Shown here in pieces: positions 48,862-58,231 of a stretch of DNA of 64,000 nt. Positions within the stretch are counted from its first letter, which is position 1, and the number at the start of each line of letters is the position of its first letter. This stretch comes from Ruminococcus flavefaciens MA2007. GTDB taxonomy: Bacteria; Bacillota; Clostridia; Oscillospirales; Ruminococcaceae. Location: the NCBI RefSeq assembly GCF_000621845.1, contig NZ_KK211355.1, positions 62,001 to 126,000 of the forward strand, written 5' to 3'. Made by a program: the position numbers and the translations under genes. The notes beneath the pieces were generated by a model. That model saw only the letters and a list, made by a program, of their open reading frames with translations, ran no database searches and was not told the origin of the DNA.

Positions 48862-48995
48862 AAATAATAAAGAATAGGGAATAAATAAGAAATAAAAATC
48901 ATGTTGTCCGCTTCACGGACATATTAAAAATAATATCGCCGAAAGGCGATACCAATATTATTCTTTATTCATTATTCTTTCTTCTTTATTATTTT
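48862..48995. repeat. Inverted repeat with AATAATAAAGAAT-type arms
   Basis: GAATAATAAAGAATAGGGAA faces TTCTTTATTCATTATTCTTT around cores CCGCTTCACGG and TATCGCCGAAAGGCGATA. It has the same design as the CAACTCTCAACT-armed elements but different arm sequence. Confidence 0.75.
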
Positions 48996-48996
48996 A

Positions 48997-49032
48997 GAGG
49001 GCGTGATAAATTTCTTTATCACGCCCTTGCTA
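48997..49032 (-). terminator. Hairpin after the DUF4340 gene
   Basis: GGGCGTGATAAA/TTTATCACGCCC stem. The minus-strand tail is AT-rich without a clean T run. Confidence 0.6.
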
Positions 49033-49051
49033 ATGGTGCTGGTTTTTTACT

Positions 49052-50425
49052 TTATTCAAGTCCTGCAAGCTTCTGGAACTTTATGAAGAATTCGCTCAGT
49101 GAATTTCTTCCTTTGAGCATTGATTCGTCAACGTAAGCTCCTGTATATTTGCCGTTGCGGAATACGTAATAGCTTGTATCCTCGCCTTTGACAAGCTCCA
49201 TCTTTAAGGTGCCGCCCTCGTCAAGCTTGAATTCTGCTGTGAGTTCCGGCTCCTTGAGCTGGGGCTTTGCCTTTATGTCCATGCCTGTATACTTGTAAAT
49301 GGACATTGAATTGAAGAAGTTGTCAAATGCAACGTAATTCTCGTTGGTATTGAGATCAACTTCCTTGCCGTTCACGGTGCACTTGTTATTCTCCATATCA
49401 AGCTCTGCGCTGATATCTATATTGCCGTATTTCAGCTTTAAGCTCTCTGTGCTGTAGTTCCTTGCGGCGATGTAATTCTGCGATATGAAGTCATAGGGGA
49501 GAAGCTGTGTGAAGTGCATATCCTGTGTATAGTACTTTTCCACCTGCTCGCCGTCGATAAGCACATAGCAGTATTTTGGATCTTTCTCGTCGACGCTTAC
49601 AAGGATCTTTCGCTCTGTGCCGTCAAGTCCCTTTACAACTGCTTCGCCGTAGGGCTTGTCAAAGCCATACTTGGTGAGGTCGTCAAGCTTTTCGTCCATC
49701 ATGTCCTCGGCTTCGAGGCGGACTATGTTATTGAACTCTGCTGTTACCTTAGTCTGGTCGAGCTCCACCTCGGAATACTCGCTCGGGAGCGACCATTTCT
49801 GGCTTTTCTCGTCATAAGTGAGGTCGCAGAGGACTTCGCCGTCCTTATAGGTGGTGACCTCCTTTAAGTCATAAAGCGTATAGGGCAGGAGCTCCTTGTT
49901 CTTGATAAGGAGCCTGTCAAGCTTGAGCACGCTTCCCTGCATAGCCTCGACAGCATAGACATTGTTTCTGCCGTCAACGGTGATGTAGTAGTAATTGCCT
50001 GTAGGGCTCATATCTCCTATGCGGAGAGTGTGAGTGCCCTTTGGCTCGGTTATCTCAAGGATATCCGGCTCGTCAAGACCGTACATCTTGAGCTTTTCGT
50101 CGGTTATCTCGCCGTAGTTTTCAGCGGCTTCAAGCGTTGATGTGTAGGTGCATATGAGCTGGCAGTAGGTCTGGTCAACGGCAAATTCGCCCGAATCCAG
50201 AGTCCACAGGTCGCCGTCGTGCTTGCAGACATAGCTCTCGCCGCCCTTTGAAAAGGTCAGCTGTGTGACTGCGTCGCCGTTAAAGCTGAGAAGTGCGTTT
50301 TCGGCTATCACTTCCTGTGCCTGCTGATTTTCTTTATCCTTTTTGTTCTTTACGGCAAAGAAAGCTCCCACGGAGCCGCCTGCCGCGATAACTAAAGCGA
50401 TAAGTGCTATAATTGGTTTTTTCAT
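49052..50425 (-). CDS. DUF4340 membrane-anchored protein
   Basis: A 457-residue protein with one N-terminal membrane span (residues about 4-26) and a large extracytoplasmic part containing repeated beta-rich DUF4340 units (YGLDEPDILEIT and YGFDKPYGEAVV mark two of them). It is the last gene of a Gld-type ABC operon and overlaps the gldG-like stop by one base (TGATG). Proteins of this family accompany GldG in many phyla; the molecular role is unknown. Confidence 0.88.
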   Translation of the reverse strand: MKKPIIALIALVIAAGGSVGAFFAVKNKKDKENQQAQEVIAENALLSFNGDAVTQLTFSKGGESYVCKHDGDLWTLDSGEFAVDQTYCQLICTYTSTLEAAENYGEITDEKLKMYGLDEPDILEITEPKGTHTLRIGDMSPTGNYYYITVDGRNNVYAVEAMQGSVLKLDRLLIKNKELLPYTLYDLKEVTTYKDGEVLCDLTYDEKSQKWSLPSEYSEVELDQTKVTAEFNNIVRLEAEDMMDEKLDDLTKYGFDKPYGEAVVKGLDGTERKILVSVDEKDPKYCYVLIDGEQVEKYYTQDMHFTQLLPYDFISQNYIAARNYSTESLKLKYGNIDISAELDMENNKCTVNGKEVDLNTNENYVAFDNFFNSMSIYKYTGMDIKAKPQLKEPELTAEFKLDEGGTLKMELVKGEDTSYYVFRNGKYTGAYVDESMLKGRNSLSEFFIKFQKLAGLE

Positions 50426-51972
50426 CAGGAATTTCTCCTTTTAAGCCATACTGCAAGACCGATGACTGCGATGACAACAGGCAGGATAAACAGTGAGGCT
50501 ATTGTCTTTGTAGCGTCGTCTGAGCCCTTGAATGACATATAGTCGTAGGCGTTTATCTTGTTGCCTACGCCGAACTGTATCTCGCTGTCGTAGAGCCATG
50601 TGTTGCTGAATATCATCAGCATTCTTGTACCGCTGGTGCTTGCCGCCTTTACCTTGTCGGCAGGTATATCCACTGTAGGAGTACATCTTACCGTGTCGAT
50701 AGGAGCTGTAGTGCCGATGACTATAAGCTTTCCGCCTGATTTTTTGTTGAATGAATAGTAGCCGAAGTCGAGAGAAATGCCGCTGAGCTTTTCGTTTGCT
50801 TCCTTGGCGGTTATATCGTCGCCGCCCATTGCCTTGCTGACTGTTGTGTATGAGCCTTCAAGACCTGTTGTGTTCTTGATTATGGAAGAACGCTCGATAT
50901 AGGAAGCTCCCGGGAATGAGTCATCTGGTATCTCTGTAAGGCTTCTCGGATAGGAGATGCCTGCGGAGAATGAGCCGTTGCTGATGAGCATATTAAGGTC
51001 TGTGGTAAGGTCCTGAGTGAAATCAGTGTTTACCTGTGAGCCTGCGGGATACTCGACGCGGAGATAATTCTCGTTCTGGTTCTGGTCGGGATCGTCAAGC
51101 ATATTTGCAGGAGTTGTCTCGGTGACGATGTTGTAGTCGAGGACAAGTCCGAACTCCTCCATTATCTTCTCGATGTTGGTAAAGCGTCCCTCTGTGTCGC
51201 AGGGATCGAGGAGGAATGACATTGCGCCGCCGTTGTTGGAATATTCAAGGAGAAGGTCCTTTTCCTTGTCTGTGATATCCTGAGTAGGACCTGCAAGGTA
51301 GATTATCTTTGCGTTGTCGGGAACTGCGCCCTCCTTGCCCAGGTCAAGCTCCTGCACGTCGTAGTTGTTTGTTTTGAGAAGAGCAGAGAACTCTGCAAGG
51401 TTGGTCTCGATAGACTTCTCGCCGTGACCCGTGAGGAAGTAAACTGTAGGCAGGGAACCGCTTGAACAGGTCTTGATAGCGGCTGCGAGGAGCTCCTCGC
51501 CTGCGTACTGCTTGGTGTCGTCAGCACCTGTCTGGAACACTTTGTTTCTGCTTATTTTTTTGATAACGCCGTTTGCCTTTACGAAGGTATCGCCCTTTTC
51601 GATGCCCAGCAAGCCCTCGGGATCCAGTTCCTTTGAAAGAGTTACGTTCTCGTCGGGGAGGAAGCAGGTGAGGGTGATGTTGTCGCGCTGCTCCAGCTGC
51701 TTCAGTGTGTGGTAAAGAGGCAGGAACTCGGAGTTGTCCGAGCGCTTGAATTCTTCAAGGTCGTAGAGACAGTAGATGTCAATATGCTTGTCGGCAGTCT
51801 CGTCAAGGAGCTGTACTGTCTTTTCGTTGAGTGTGTATTTGCCTGACGGCGTCATATCGAAGCCCTTGTCGTAGTAGCTTACGATAAGATTTATGGGTAT
51901 GAATATTATCAGTACAAGGAGCGCTGTTACGAGAGCCACAGTGCCCGAAAGATTCATTTTTTTCTTTTTCAT
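50425..51972 (-). CDS. GldG-like ABC-associated membrane protein
   Basis: A 515-residue protein with membrane spans near both ends (about 12-33 and 490-509) and a large outside domain. The middle has a Rossmann-like segment (TVYFLTGHGEKSIETNLAEFSALLKTNNYDVQELDL and IIYLAGPTQDIT) as in the GldG/IFT52-like family. It is the auxiliary component of the GldA-GldF export complex. Spacing to the permease gene is 6 bases. Confidence 0.9.
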   Translation of the reverse strand: MKKKKMNLSGTVALVTALLVLIIFIPINLIVSYYDKGFDMTPSGKYTLNEKTVQLLDETADKHIDIYCLYDLEEFKRSDNSEFLPLYHTLKQLEQRDNITLTCFLPDENVTLSKELDPEGLLGIEKGDTFVKANGVIKKISRNKVFQTGADDTKQYAGEELLAAAIKTCSSGSLPTVYFLTGHGEKSIETNLAEFSALLKTNNYDVQELDLGKEGAVPDNAKIIYLAGPTQDITDKEKDLLLEYSNNGGAMSFLLDPCDTEGRFTNIEKIMEEFGLVLDYNIVTETTPANMLDDPDQNQNENYLRVEYPAGSQVNTDFTQDLTTDLNMLISNGSFSAGISYPRSLTEIPDDSFPGASYIERSSIIKNTTGLEGSYTTVSKAMGGDDITAKEANEKLSGISLDFGYYSFNKKSGGKLIVIGTTAPIDTVRCTPTVDIPADKVKAASTSGTRMLMIFSNTWLYDSEIQFGVGNKINAYDYMSFKGSDDATKTIASLFILPVVIAVIGLAVWLKRRNS

Positions 51973-51978
51973 TGCAGC

Positions 51979-52728
51979 TTACCCCCTGTTCCAGCGTCTT
52001 TTCTCTATGGCGATGTATGTCCATACGAGAAGCACGATTATTGCCGATGCGAAGAAGGTAAGGTCCGAAAGACGGACAAAGCCCTCGGAGAAGTATGCAA
52101 ATCTTGGCTGAGCCGCAAATGCGTAGAGAACTGACTGTGCCTTTGGAAACTGTGACATGAAGCCTGAGTTTGCAAAGTCGTCGATGAAGAGGAGCATGAA
52201 CATAACGACTTCGCCGATGATAGCTGCAAGAATGGAGCTTTCGGTAAGTGCGGATATGAGCATCCCCAGCGCTATGTACATGAGTCCCCAGCAGAAAATG
52301 CCGATATATGCGCATATGAGCTGGCTGATTACTACCTCGCCCTTGATGGCTGTGATGATAGGGAAGATAAGAGTTCCTGCTATCATAAAGAGGTATACGG
52401 TAACGTTTGCAAGGAACTTTGCGATGACTATCTTAGCTACGCTGACAGGAGAGGTCATGAGCAGAACCTCTGTGCCGTTCTTGCGCTCGTCTGCGAATGT
52501 CCTCATGGTGAGGATAGGCAGCAGGAATATGAAGTAAAGTATTACCGAATAGAACATCTCGGTAAATGAGAATGGCATCATGTTGGCGCTGACGGAGGTG
52601 TTTTTGCCGAGGTCGCTTATCATGTTTGCCATAGGAAGTGCGAAAAGCAGCAGGAAAAGAGCTGCTATAGCATATGCGAAAGGAGTGTAGAAGAAGGATT
52701 GCAGCTCCTTTTTATAAATAGGAAACAT
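51979..52728 (-). CDS. GldF-like ABC-2 permease
   Basis: A 249-residue permease with six probable membrane spans. The N-terminus (FPIYKKELQSFFYTPFAYAI) and RTFADERKNGTEVLLMTSPV are typical of ABC-2/GldF exporters. It follows the ATPase gene by 2 bases. The transported substrate is unknown; Gld exporters in non-gliding bacteria have no established cargo. Confidence 0.93.
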   Translation of the reverse strand: MFPIYKKELQSFFYTPFAYAIAALFLLLFALPMANMISDLGKNTSVSANMMPFSFTEMFYSVILYFIFLLPILTMRTFADERKNGTEVLLMTSPVSVAKIVIAKFLANVTVYLFMIAGTLIFPIITAIKGEVVISQLICAYIGIFCWGLMYIALGMLISALTESSILAAIIGEVVMFMLLFIDDFANSGFMSQFPKAQSVLYAFAAQPRFAYFSEGFVRLSDLTFFASAIIVLLVWTYIAIEKRRWNRG

Positions 52729-52730
52729 TG

Positions 52731-53771
52731 TTATTCTTCCTCCTTTTCTTCTGAGTTTTCATCGGACTCGCCCTCTGCTTCGCCCGACTCGTCGGGAGTC
52801 TCTTCAAGGAGCTCTTCAAGTCCCGACTTCTTGACAGGACGGTTTATGAGCTCGATGAATACGCTTTCGAGGTTTGGCTTGTCCGCATATATTTCGAGAA
52901 TGCTTACGCCGTTCTTGATGCATTCAGCCATGATAGCGTCTCTTGCGGTATCGAAGTCGCCCTCGAGCTGGACTGTGAATGCGTAAATGCTGCTGCCCTC
53001 GTCGTCAATGGCGGTTATCTCCTTGACGCCCTTTGTCATCTCGATAACAGAAGCAGCCTTTGTTCTGTCGCCCTTGACCTTGATGTGGAGAGTGAGAGAA
53101 GCCGAAACGGATCTTTCGAGATTCTCGATAGTGTCGATAGCTCTGATATCGCCCTTGTTGATGATGACAACGCGGTCACATACTGCGCTTACCTCGCTGA
53201 GGATATGGGAGCTGAAAATTACAGAGTGCTCCTTTTTCAGGTCCTTGATGATAGCGCGGACCTCTGCTACCTGATTGGGATCGAGACCGACTGTAGGCTC
53301 GTCGAGGATAAGGAACTTGGGGTTGCCGAGAAGTGCCTGCGCAAAGCCAGCGCGCTGCTTGTAGCCCTTTGAAAGGTTGCGTATGAGCTTGCCCTCAACG
53401 TCCTTGACCTTGAGAAGCTTCATAACGCGCTCTATCTCGTCCTTTCTCTCGCCTCTGGGGACCTGTTTCAGACCTGCGCAGAAGGAGAGGTACTCCTTTA
53501 CCTTCATATCGGGATACACGGGAGGTATCTCGGGGAGGTAGCCGATGTTCTTTTTGGCTTTAAGGGGCTCTTTGGTTATGTCAGCGCCGTAGATGCTGAC
53601 AGTTCCGTCGGACATGGGCAGATAGCCTGCTATCATGTTCATGGTTGTCGATTTGCCCGCTCCGTTGGGACCGAGGAAACCGAGGATCTCATTATCGTTT
53701 ATTGTAAAGCTTATATGATTTACAGCACGGTTGCTGCCGTAATACTTGGTAAGATTTTCAATAGTGATCAT
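52731..53771 (-). CDS. ABC transporter ATPase, GldA-like
   Basis: A 346-residue ATPase. Walker A is GPNGAGKST, the ABC signature is LSKGYKQRAGFAQAL, and Walker B is LILDEPTVGLD, with the H-loop in IFSSHILSE. The last 40 residues are a very acidic Glu/Asp/Ser tail. Start 53771 is chosen because AAAGGAG lies upstream and the product begins MITIENLTKYYG; the frame to 53801 adds a basic leader not seen in homologues. Confidence 0.94.
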   Translation of the reverse strand: MITIENLTKYYGSNRAVNHISFTINDNEILGFLGPNGAGKSTTMNMIAGYLPMSDGTVSIYGADITKEPLKAKKNIGYLPEIPPVYPDMKVKEYLSFCAGLKQVPRGERKDEIERVMKLLKVKDVEGKLIRNLSKGYKQRAGFAQALLGNPKFLILDEPTVGLDPNQVAEVRAIIKDLKKEHSVIFSSHILSEVSAVCDRVVIINKGDIRAIDTIENLERSVSASLTLHIKVKGDRTKAASVIEMTKGVKEITAIDDEGSSIYAFTVQLEGDFDTARDAIMAECIKNGVSILEIYADKPNLESVFIELINRPVKKSGLEELLEETPDESGEAEGESDENSEEKEEE

Positions 53772-53817
53772 GAGGCGCTCCTTTCTGATCTTAAAAATCA
53801 AATGTTTAATATAAAAT

Positions 53818-53845
53818 AGTATACTATAGTGCAGTATAGCATACT
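53818..53845 (-). promoter_or_regulatory. 28-bp palindromic operator candidate of the Gld operon
   Basis: AGTATACTATAG and GTATAGCATACT pair at 10 of 12 positions around TGCA. A minus-strand TATACT (53838-53833), a possible -10, lies inside it, so a bound repressor would block transcription. GntR (YtrA-like) regulators control related exporters, but none is encoded nearby. Confidence 0.5.
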
Positions 53846-54174
53846 GCTTTATTATTGCAGAATAATATTAACGTGAGATTAACAGAATATGAATAAAATG
53901 TTAATTCCGGTGACATTGGTCAAAGACTTTGCATGGTGCGGACACATAACCGCAAGTATATATTATAGCCGAAGTGTGTGGATTTTGTGAGAGATTATTG
54001 AGTTTGAGATGAATGTTTTGACTTTAAGTTTGTGTGCGGAATTTGTTCATAAAGTGTTAATAAATCAGGAAAAGCTTGGATTTTTCGGGTGGACAAAATG
54101 TACAAAAATGGATTTGCTATTGTGTGCATTGCAACAAAAATGACTTGGGCAGATTGGTAAAACAACCTAAACTG

Positions 54175-54352
54175 TTGACACAAAGTTAAAGGTGGGCTAT
54201 AATTATCTTGAAAATAGTTTGAGAATTGTGTGTAGTCTGCGTGAAAATACACACAGTGTACGAAGTATTTTCGTATGCGCTCCCCGAAACATAGCTTTCA
54301 GGGGGCAATTAACCATTTTTTAAACCTATACTACAGAGAGGGGTAAAAAACA
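54175..54352 (+). promoter_or_regulatory. Promoter and structured leader of the GH48 gene
   Basis: TTGACA (54175-54180) and TATAAT (54198-54203), spacer 17. The leader of about 145 bases holds a GTGTGTA/TACACAC hairpin (54229-54255) and a CCCC/GGGG hairpin (about 54281-54306). The preceding 53850-54170 is AT-rich with no recognised gene. Confidence 0.65.
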
Positions 54353-56914
54353 ATGATAAGCAAAAAGAATAAGGCTCTCGCAGCAGGCATTCTTGCTGCT
54401 GCAATGTCTGCTTCAGCAGTAATGCCCGCTATGGCATCAGCTGCTCCTACAGCAGAGGCTGCAAAGTCTAACGGCTCTTACAAAGAGATGTTCTCATCAC
54501 TTTATGATGACGTTATTACAAACGGTGTTCAGAACGGATATCTCAGCTCACAGACTAACGGTTCGGGCTTCGGAATCCCTTACCATTCAGTAGAGACCTT
54601 CATCGTTGAGGCTCCTGACTACGGTCACGAGACAACTTCTGAGGCTATGTCTTACATCGTTTGGATGGCAGCTATGCATGATGTTCTCGAAGGATCAGGC
54701 ACAGCAAGCGATATCAAGAAGGCTTGGAACACAATGGAGGCTATGATCCCTGGCTGGTCAAAGGCTTCAGGCAGAACAGATGTTAAGTACGATACAATCT
54801 GGAAGCAGTCAAGACTCAAGGCTGATACAGCTGAAGAGTGCGACCTCCCAAGTGAGTATCCTTCAAAGCAGCCAGGCGTTGACGCTATCAACCCAATGTT
54901 CGATACATTCAAGTCTGCATACGGCAGCGATAACGGTTACTATCTCATGAACTGGCTCGCTGACGTTGATGACTGGTATGGTTTCGGCGGAAGCGGTAAG
55001 TTCACATTTATCAACACCTTCCAGAGAGGTGAGCAGGAGTCTTGTTTCGAGACTGTTCCGGCTCCTTGCCTTGAGGAACTCAAGTACGGTATGGACAGCC
55101 CGAGCGAGAGTGCCGGCAACGGTATCAAGGCTATCTTCAACGGTATCGGCAAGGTACCAAAGCAGTACTCATTCACAAACGCTCCTGACGCTGAGGATCG
55201 TGCTATCCAGGCTATCTACTTCGCTAACCAGAACGGCGTAGACTGCGGCGAGATCTCAGGTCTTGCAGGTAAGATGGGTGACCAGTGCCGTAACGATATG
55301 TTCGATAAGTACTACAAGGCTATCGCTAAGGATACAAAGCTCACATCTGAGTCAGCAGGCATGGATTCCAAGCACTATCTCATGGCTTGGTACACAGCTT
55401 GGGGCGGAGCTCTCGGCAACTATGACTGGGCTTGGCAGATCGGCTGCTCACACTCACATCAGTTCTATCAGAATCCTCTCGCTGCTTACGCTCTTCTCTA
55501 TGATGAGGGCATCAACAGCGGTATGAAGGCTAAGGATGCTGACACAGACTATAAGGAGTCTCTCAAGCGTCAGATCGAAATGTATCAGTGGCTCCAGTCT
55601 AAGGACGGTCCTTTCGCTGGTGGTTGTACAAACAGCTGGAGAGGTCGTTATGAGACATATCCTTCAGGCCACGCTACATTCTATGAGATGGCTTACGTTC
55701 CACATCCTGTATACGCAGATCCTGGTTCAAACCACTGGATCGGTAACCAGGTATGGTCAACACAGCGTCTCTGCGAGCTCTATTACTATGTAACCAAGAA
55801 TGGTGACAAGAGCGGTCAGACATACGGCGGCCTCAAGCTCGACGAGGCTCTTGACAAGCTCCTTGAGAGATGGATCAATTGGTTCGAGGAAAATACTCAC
55901 TTCGACTATGTAGATGCAGAGGGCAATAAGTACAGCTATTGTATCCCTTCAACTCTTGACTGGGGTTCAAGCGATACAGACTATACTTGCACACCTGATA
56001 CATGGACAGGTACATACAGCGAGAGTGCTAACCAGAAGCTCACCTGCAAGATCGGCGGCTATGGTCAGGGAGACGTTGGATGCGTATCCTCACTCTGTAA
56101 TACACTTATCTACTACGCAAAGGCTAAGGGCGTAGATCCTAAGTACGCTTCTGAGGAAGGCACATCTGTTGCTGAAAAGGGTCTCTACCTTGCTAACAGA
56201 CTCCTCTCTGCTCAGTATAATCAGGGTCGTGACGATATCGGTCTCACATTTACAGACAGCAACCCAAGCCTCAAGAGAGTATTCCACGAGGAAGTTTATA
56301 TTCCTTCAGGATACAGCGGAACAATGCCTGACGGTTCTAAGCTCGAGAGCAACGCAACATTCTCATCTATCCGTAAGAACTACGAGAAGGATGAGATGTG
56401 GCAGAAGGCTCAGAAGTACGACAAGGGCGAAGGCGAGGATAACAACGGCGACGGAACAGTTGATATCAAGGACTTCCAGTTCCAGTATCACAGATTCTGG
56501 CACGCTGGTGACGCTATCGTTGCTTACGGTACAATGGCACTTCTCTATCCTGAGGTTAAGCCACTTCCTGATTCTGATGACGTTACAACAACTACAACAA
56601 CTACAACAACAAGCACAACAACTACAAGCGTAACAACAACTACAACAGTAAGCAGCCCTGACGTTCAGGCTGAGCTCTGGGGCGATGCTAACTGCGACAG
56701 CGATGTTGATATGTCAGACGTAGTTCTCATCATGCAGAACCTTGCTAACCCGAACAAGTACGGTCTCAACGGTTCTGATGACAAGCACATCACAGCTAAG
56801 GGCCTTGCTAATGCAGACGTTGCTTCACATGGTGACGGCGTAACTGCTAACGATGCTCTCCGCATTCAGGAGTACCTCCTCAAGAAGGTTTCAACTCTTG
56901 ATCCTACTAAGTAA
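54353..56914 (+). CDS. GH48 exoglucanase with dockerin
   Basis: An 853-residue reducing-end cellobiohydrolase, the key processive cellulase of cellulosomes. A signal peptide ends near residue 31-36. The GH48 domain spans about 40-710; HETTSEAMSY (92-101) contains the probable catalytic acid E97, and ADVDDWYGFGG, WGGALGNYDWAWQIG are family segments. A short Thr-rich linker (about 743-768) leads to a dockerin (775-848): a first loop D-N-D-D pattern with recognition pair at MSDVV, a spacer, then DGVTANDALRIQ. The dockerin differs clearly from that of the SGNH hydrolase. Biased codon use implies high expression. Confidence 0.97.
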   Translation: MISKKNKALAAGILAAAMSASAVMPAMASAAPTAEAAKSNGSYKEMFSSLYDDVITNGVQNGYLSSQTNGSGFGIPYHSVETFIVEAPDYGHETTSEAMSYIVWMAAMHDVLEGSGTASDIKKAWNTMEAMIPGWSKASGRTDVKYDTIWKQSRLKADTAEECDLPSEYPSKQPGVDAINPMFDTFKSAYGSDNGYYLMNWLADVDDWYGFGGSGKFTFINTFQRGEQESCFETVPAPCLEELKYGMDSPSESAGNGIKAIFNGIGKVPKQYSFTNAPDAEDRAIQAIYFANQNGVDCGEISGLAGKMGDQCRNDMFDKYYKAIAKDTKLTSESAGMDSKHYLMAWYTAWGGALGNYDWAWQIGCSHSHQFYQNPLAAYALLYDEGINSGMKAKDADTDYKESLKRQIEMYQWLQSKDGPFAGGCTNSWRGRYETYPSGHATFYEMAYVPHPVYADPGSNHWIGNQVWSTQRLCELYYYVTKNGDKSGQTYGGLKLDEALDKLLERWINWFEENTHFDYVDAEGNKYSYCIPSTLDWGSSDTDYTCTPDTWTGTYSESANQKLTCKIGGYGQGDVGCVSSLCNTLIYYAKAKGVDPKYASEEGTSVAEKGLYLANRLLSAQYNQGRDDIGLTFTDSNPSLKRVFHEEVYIPSGYSGTMPDGSKLESNATFSSIRKNYEKDEMWQKAQKYDKGEGEDNNGDGTVDIKDFQFQYHRFWHAGDAIVAYGTMALLYPEVKPLPDSDDVTTTTTTTTTSTTTTSVTTTTTVSSPDVQAELWGDANCDSDVDMSDVVLIMQNLANPNKYGLNGSDDKHITAKGLANADVASHGDGVTANDALRIQEYLLKKVSTLDPTK

Positions 56915-56933
56915 TTAGTATATTGTAATATTA

Positions 56934-56966
56934 AAGCTGCACGGCGAAAGCTGTGCAGCTTTTTTA
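56934..56966 (+). terminator. Terminator of the GH48 gene
   Basis: GCTGCAC/GTGCAGC stem around GGCGAAAGCT, followed by TTTTTT. Confidence 0.92.
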
Positions 56967-57008
56967 TGTCCGCAGGGGCTGAAATGGGCAATATTTTCAG
57001 AAAAACGC

Positions 57009-57037
57009 TTGCATTTTAACGGGAATAATGTTATAAT
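57009..57037 (+). promoter_or_regulatory. Promoter of the yicC-remA-gmk-rpoZ-priA operon
   Basis: TTGCAT (57009-57014), 17-base spacer, TATAAT (57032-57037). Confidence 0.75.
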
Positions 57038-57091
57038 ATTAGAATAGCATATCTATGCGAAAAAATATATACAATGAAAGCAGGCGATAAG

Positions 57092-57970
57092 GTGCTTAGA
57101 AGTATGACAGGCTACGGAAGAGCGCAGCAGATACTTAACGGACGGGATATTCTCGTGGAGATTCGCTCCGTGAACCATAGATATTATGAGTATTCGTCAA
57201 GAGTTCCAAGAACTTACAGTTATATAGATGAAAAGCTGAAGGCTTTGCTGAAAACGGGTATCTCCCGCGGCAAGGTCGAGGTGGCGGTCACTATCAACAA
57301 CATCGAGGGTAAGGACGCTGAGATAGCTATCAACAAGGGCGCTGCTCAGGGCTATGTGGACGCTCTCAGAGGTATTGCCGACGAGCTGGGCGTTGAGGAC
57401 GATATCACGCTTTCAAAGCTCATGAAGCTCCCCGATATATTCAATATACAGAAAACTCCCGACGACGAGGAACAGGTCTGGGAGGACGTTTCCGCAGTTG
57501 CTTCCGAAGCTATACAGCGCTTCGTTGAAATGAGACAGGTCGAGGGTGAACGCCTGAAAGCCGACGTCACCGAAAAGGCTGAGGGTATCCTCAATATGGT
57601 TTCCAAGGTGGAGGAGCTTTCTCCAAAGACCGTTGAAAACTACAGAAACCGCCTTTACAAGAAGCTCAGCGAAGTCCTCGAGGGCAAGGACATAGACGAC
57701 CAGAGAGTCCTCACGGAAGCCGCTGTTTTCGCTGAGAAGATAGCCGTGGACGAGGAGACTGTCCGCCTGAGGAGCCATATCGCACAGCTTGAATCAATGC
57801 TGGCAAGCGACGAGGCTGTAGGCAGAAAGCTGGACTTCATCGTTCAGGAGATGAACCGCGAGGTAAACACTATCGGTTCAAAGGCTCAGGACCTCAATAT
57901 CACAAAGGTAGTCGTTGATATGAAGGCTGAGATAGAGAAGATACGCGAGCAGATACAGAATATAGAGTAA
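57092..57970 (+). CDS. yicC: YicC family endoribonuclease
   Basis: A 292-residue protein of the YicC/YloC family, recently described as endoribonucleases. It starts RSMTGYGRAQ, has the EIRSVNHRYYEY segment, and ends with the C-terminal DUF1732 domain (GRKLDFIVQEMNREVNTIGSKA). A GTG at 57092 is preferred as start because homologues begin M-x-RSMTGYG; ATG 57074 has no ribosome site. It leads a conserved Firmicute operon. Confidence 0.92.
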   Translation: MLRSMTGYGRAQQILNGRDILVEIRSVNHRYYEYSSRVPRTYSYIDEKLKALLKTGISRGKVEVAVTINNIEGKDAEIAINKGAAQGYVDALRGIADELGVEDDITLSKLMKLPDIFNIQKTPDDEEQVWEDVSAVASEAIQRFVEMRQVEGERLKADVTEKAEGILNMVSKVEELSPKTVENYRNRLYKKLSEVLEGKDIDDQRVLTEAAVFAEKIAVDEETVRLRSHIAQLESMLASDEAVGRKLDFIVQEMNREVNTIGSKAQDLNITKVVVDMKAEIEKIREQIQNIE

Positions 57971-57973
57971 GCT

Positions 57974-58231
57974 ATGAAACTGATAAATATTGGCTACGGA
58001 AATATGGTGTCGGCAGACAGGATAGTTACTATCGTAAGTCCCGAGTCTGCTCCCATAAAGCGCCTCGTTCAGGAGGCTCGCGACGACGGCAGAGCCGTTG
58101 ACGCAACTTACGGACGCAAAACAAGAGCCGTTATGATAATGGACAGCGGTCATATTATCCTGTCCTCCCTCATTACGGATACTCTTGCGGCAAGAATAAA
58201 CGGTTCGGGAGGTTCGGACGAAGATGAATAA
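57974..58231 (+). CDS. remA: Extracellular matrix regulator RemA
   Basis: An 85-residue protein of the RemA/DUF370 family ([29 protein letters not shown]), a DNA-binding oligomer that activates matrix and osmoprotection genes in Bacillus. The order yicC-remA-gmk-rpoZ is the same as in Bacillus. It overlaps gmk by 8 bases. Confidence 0.94.
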   Translation: MKLINIGYGNMVSADRIVTIVSPESAPIKRLVQEARDDGRAVDATYGRKTRAVMIMDSGHIILSSLITDTLAARINGSGGSDEDE

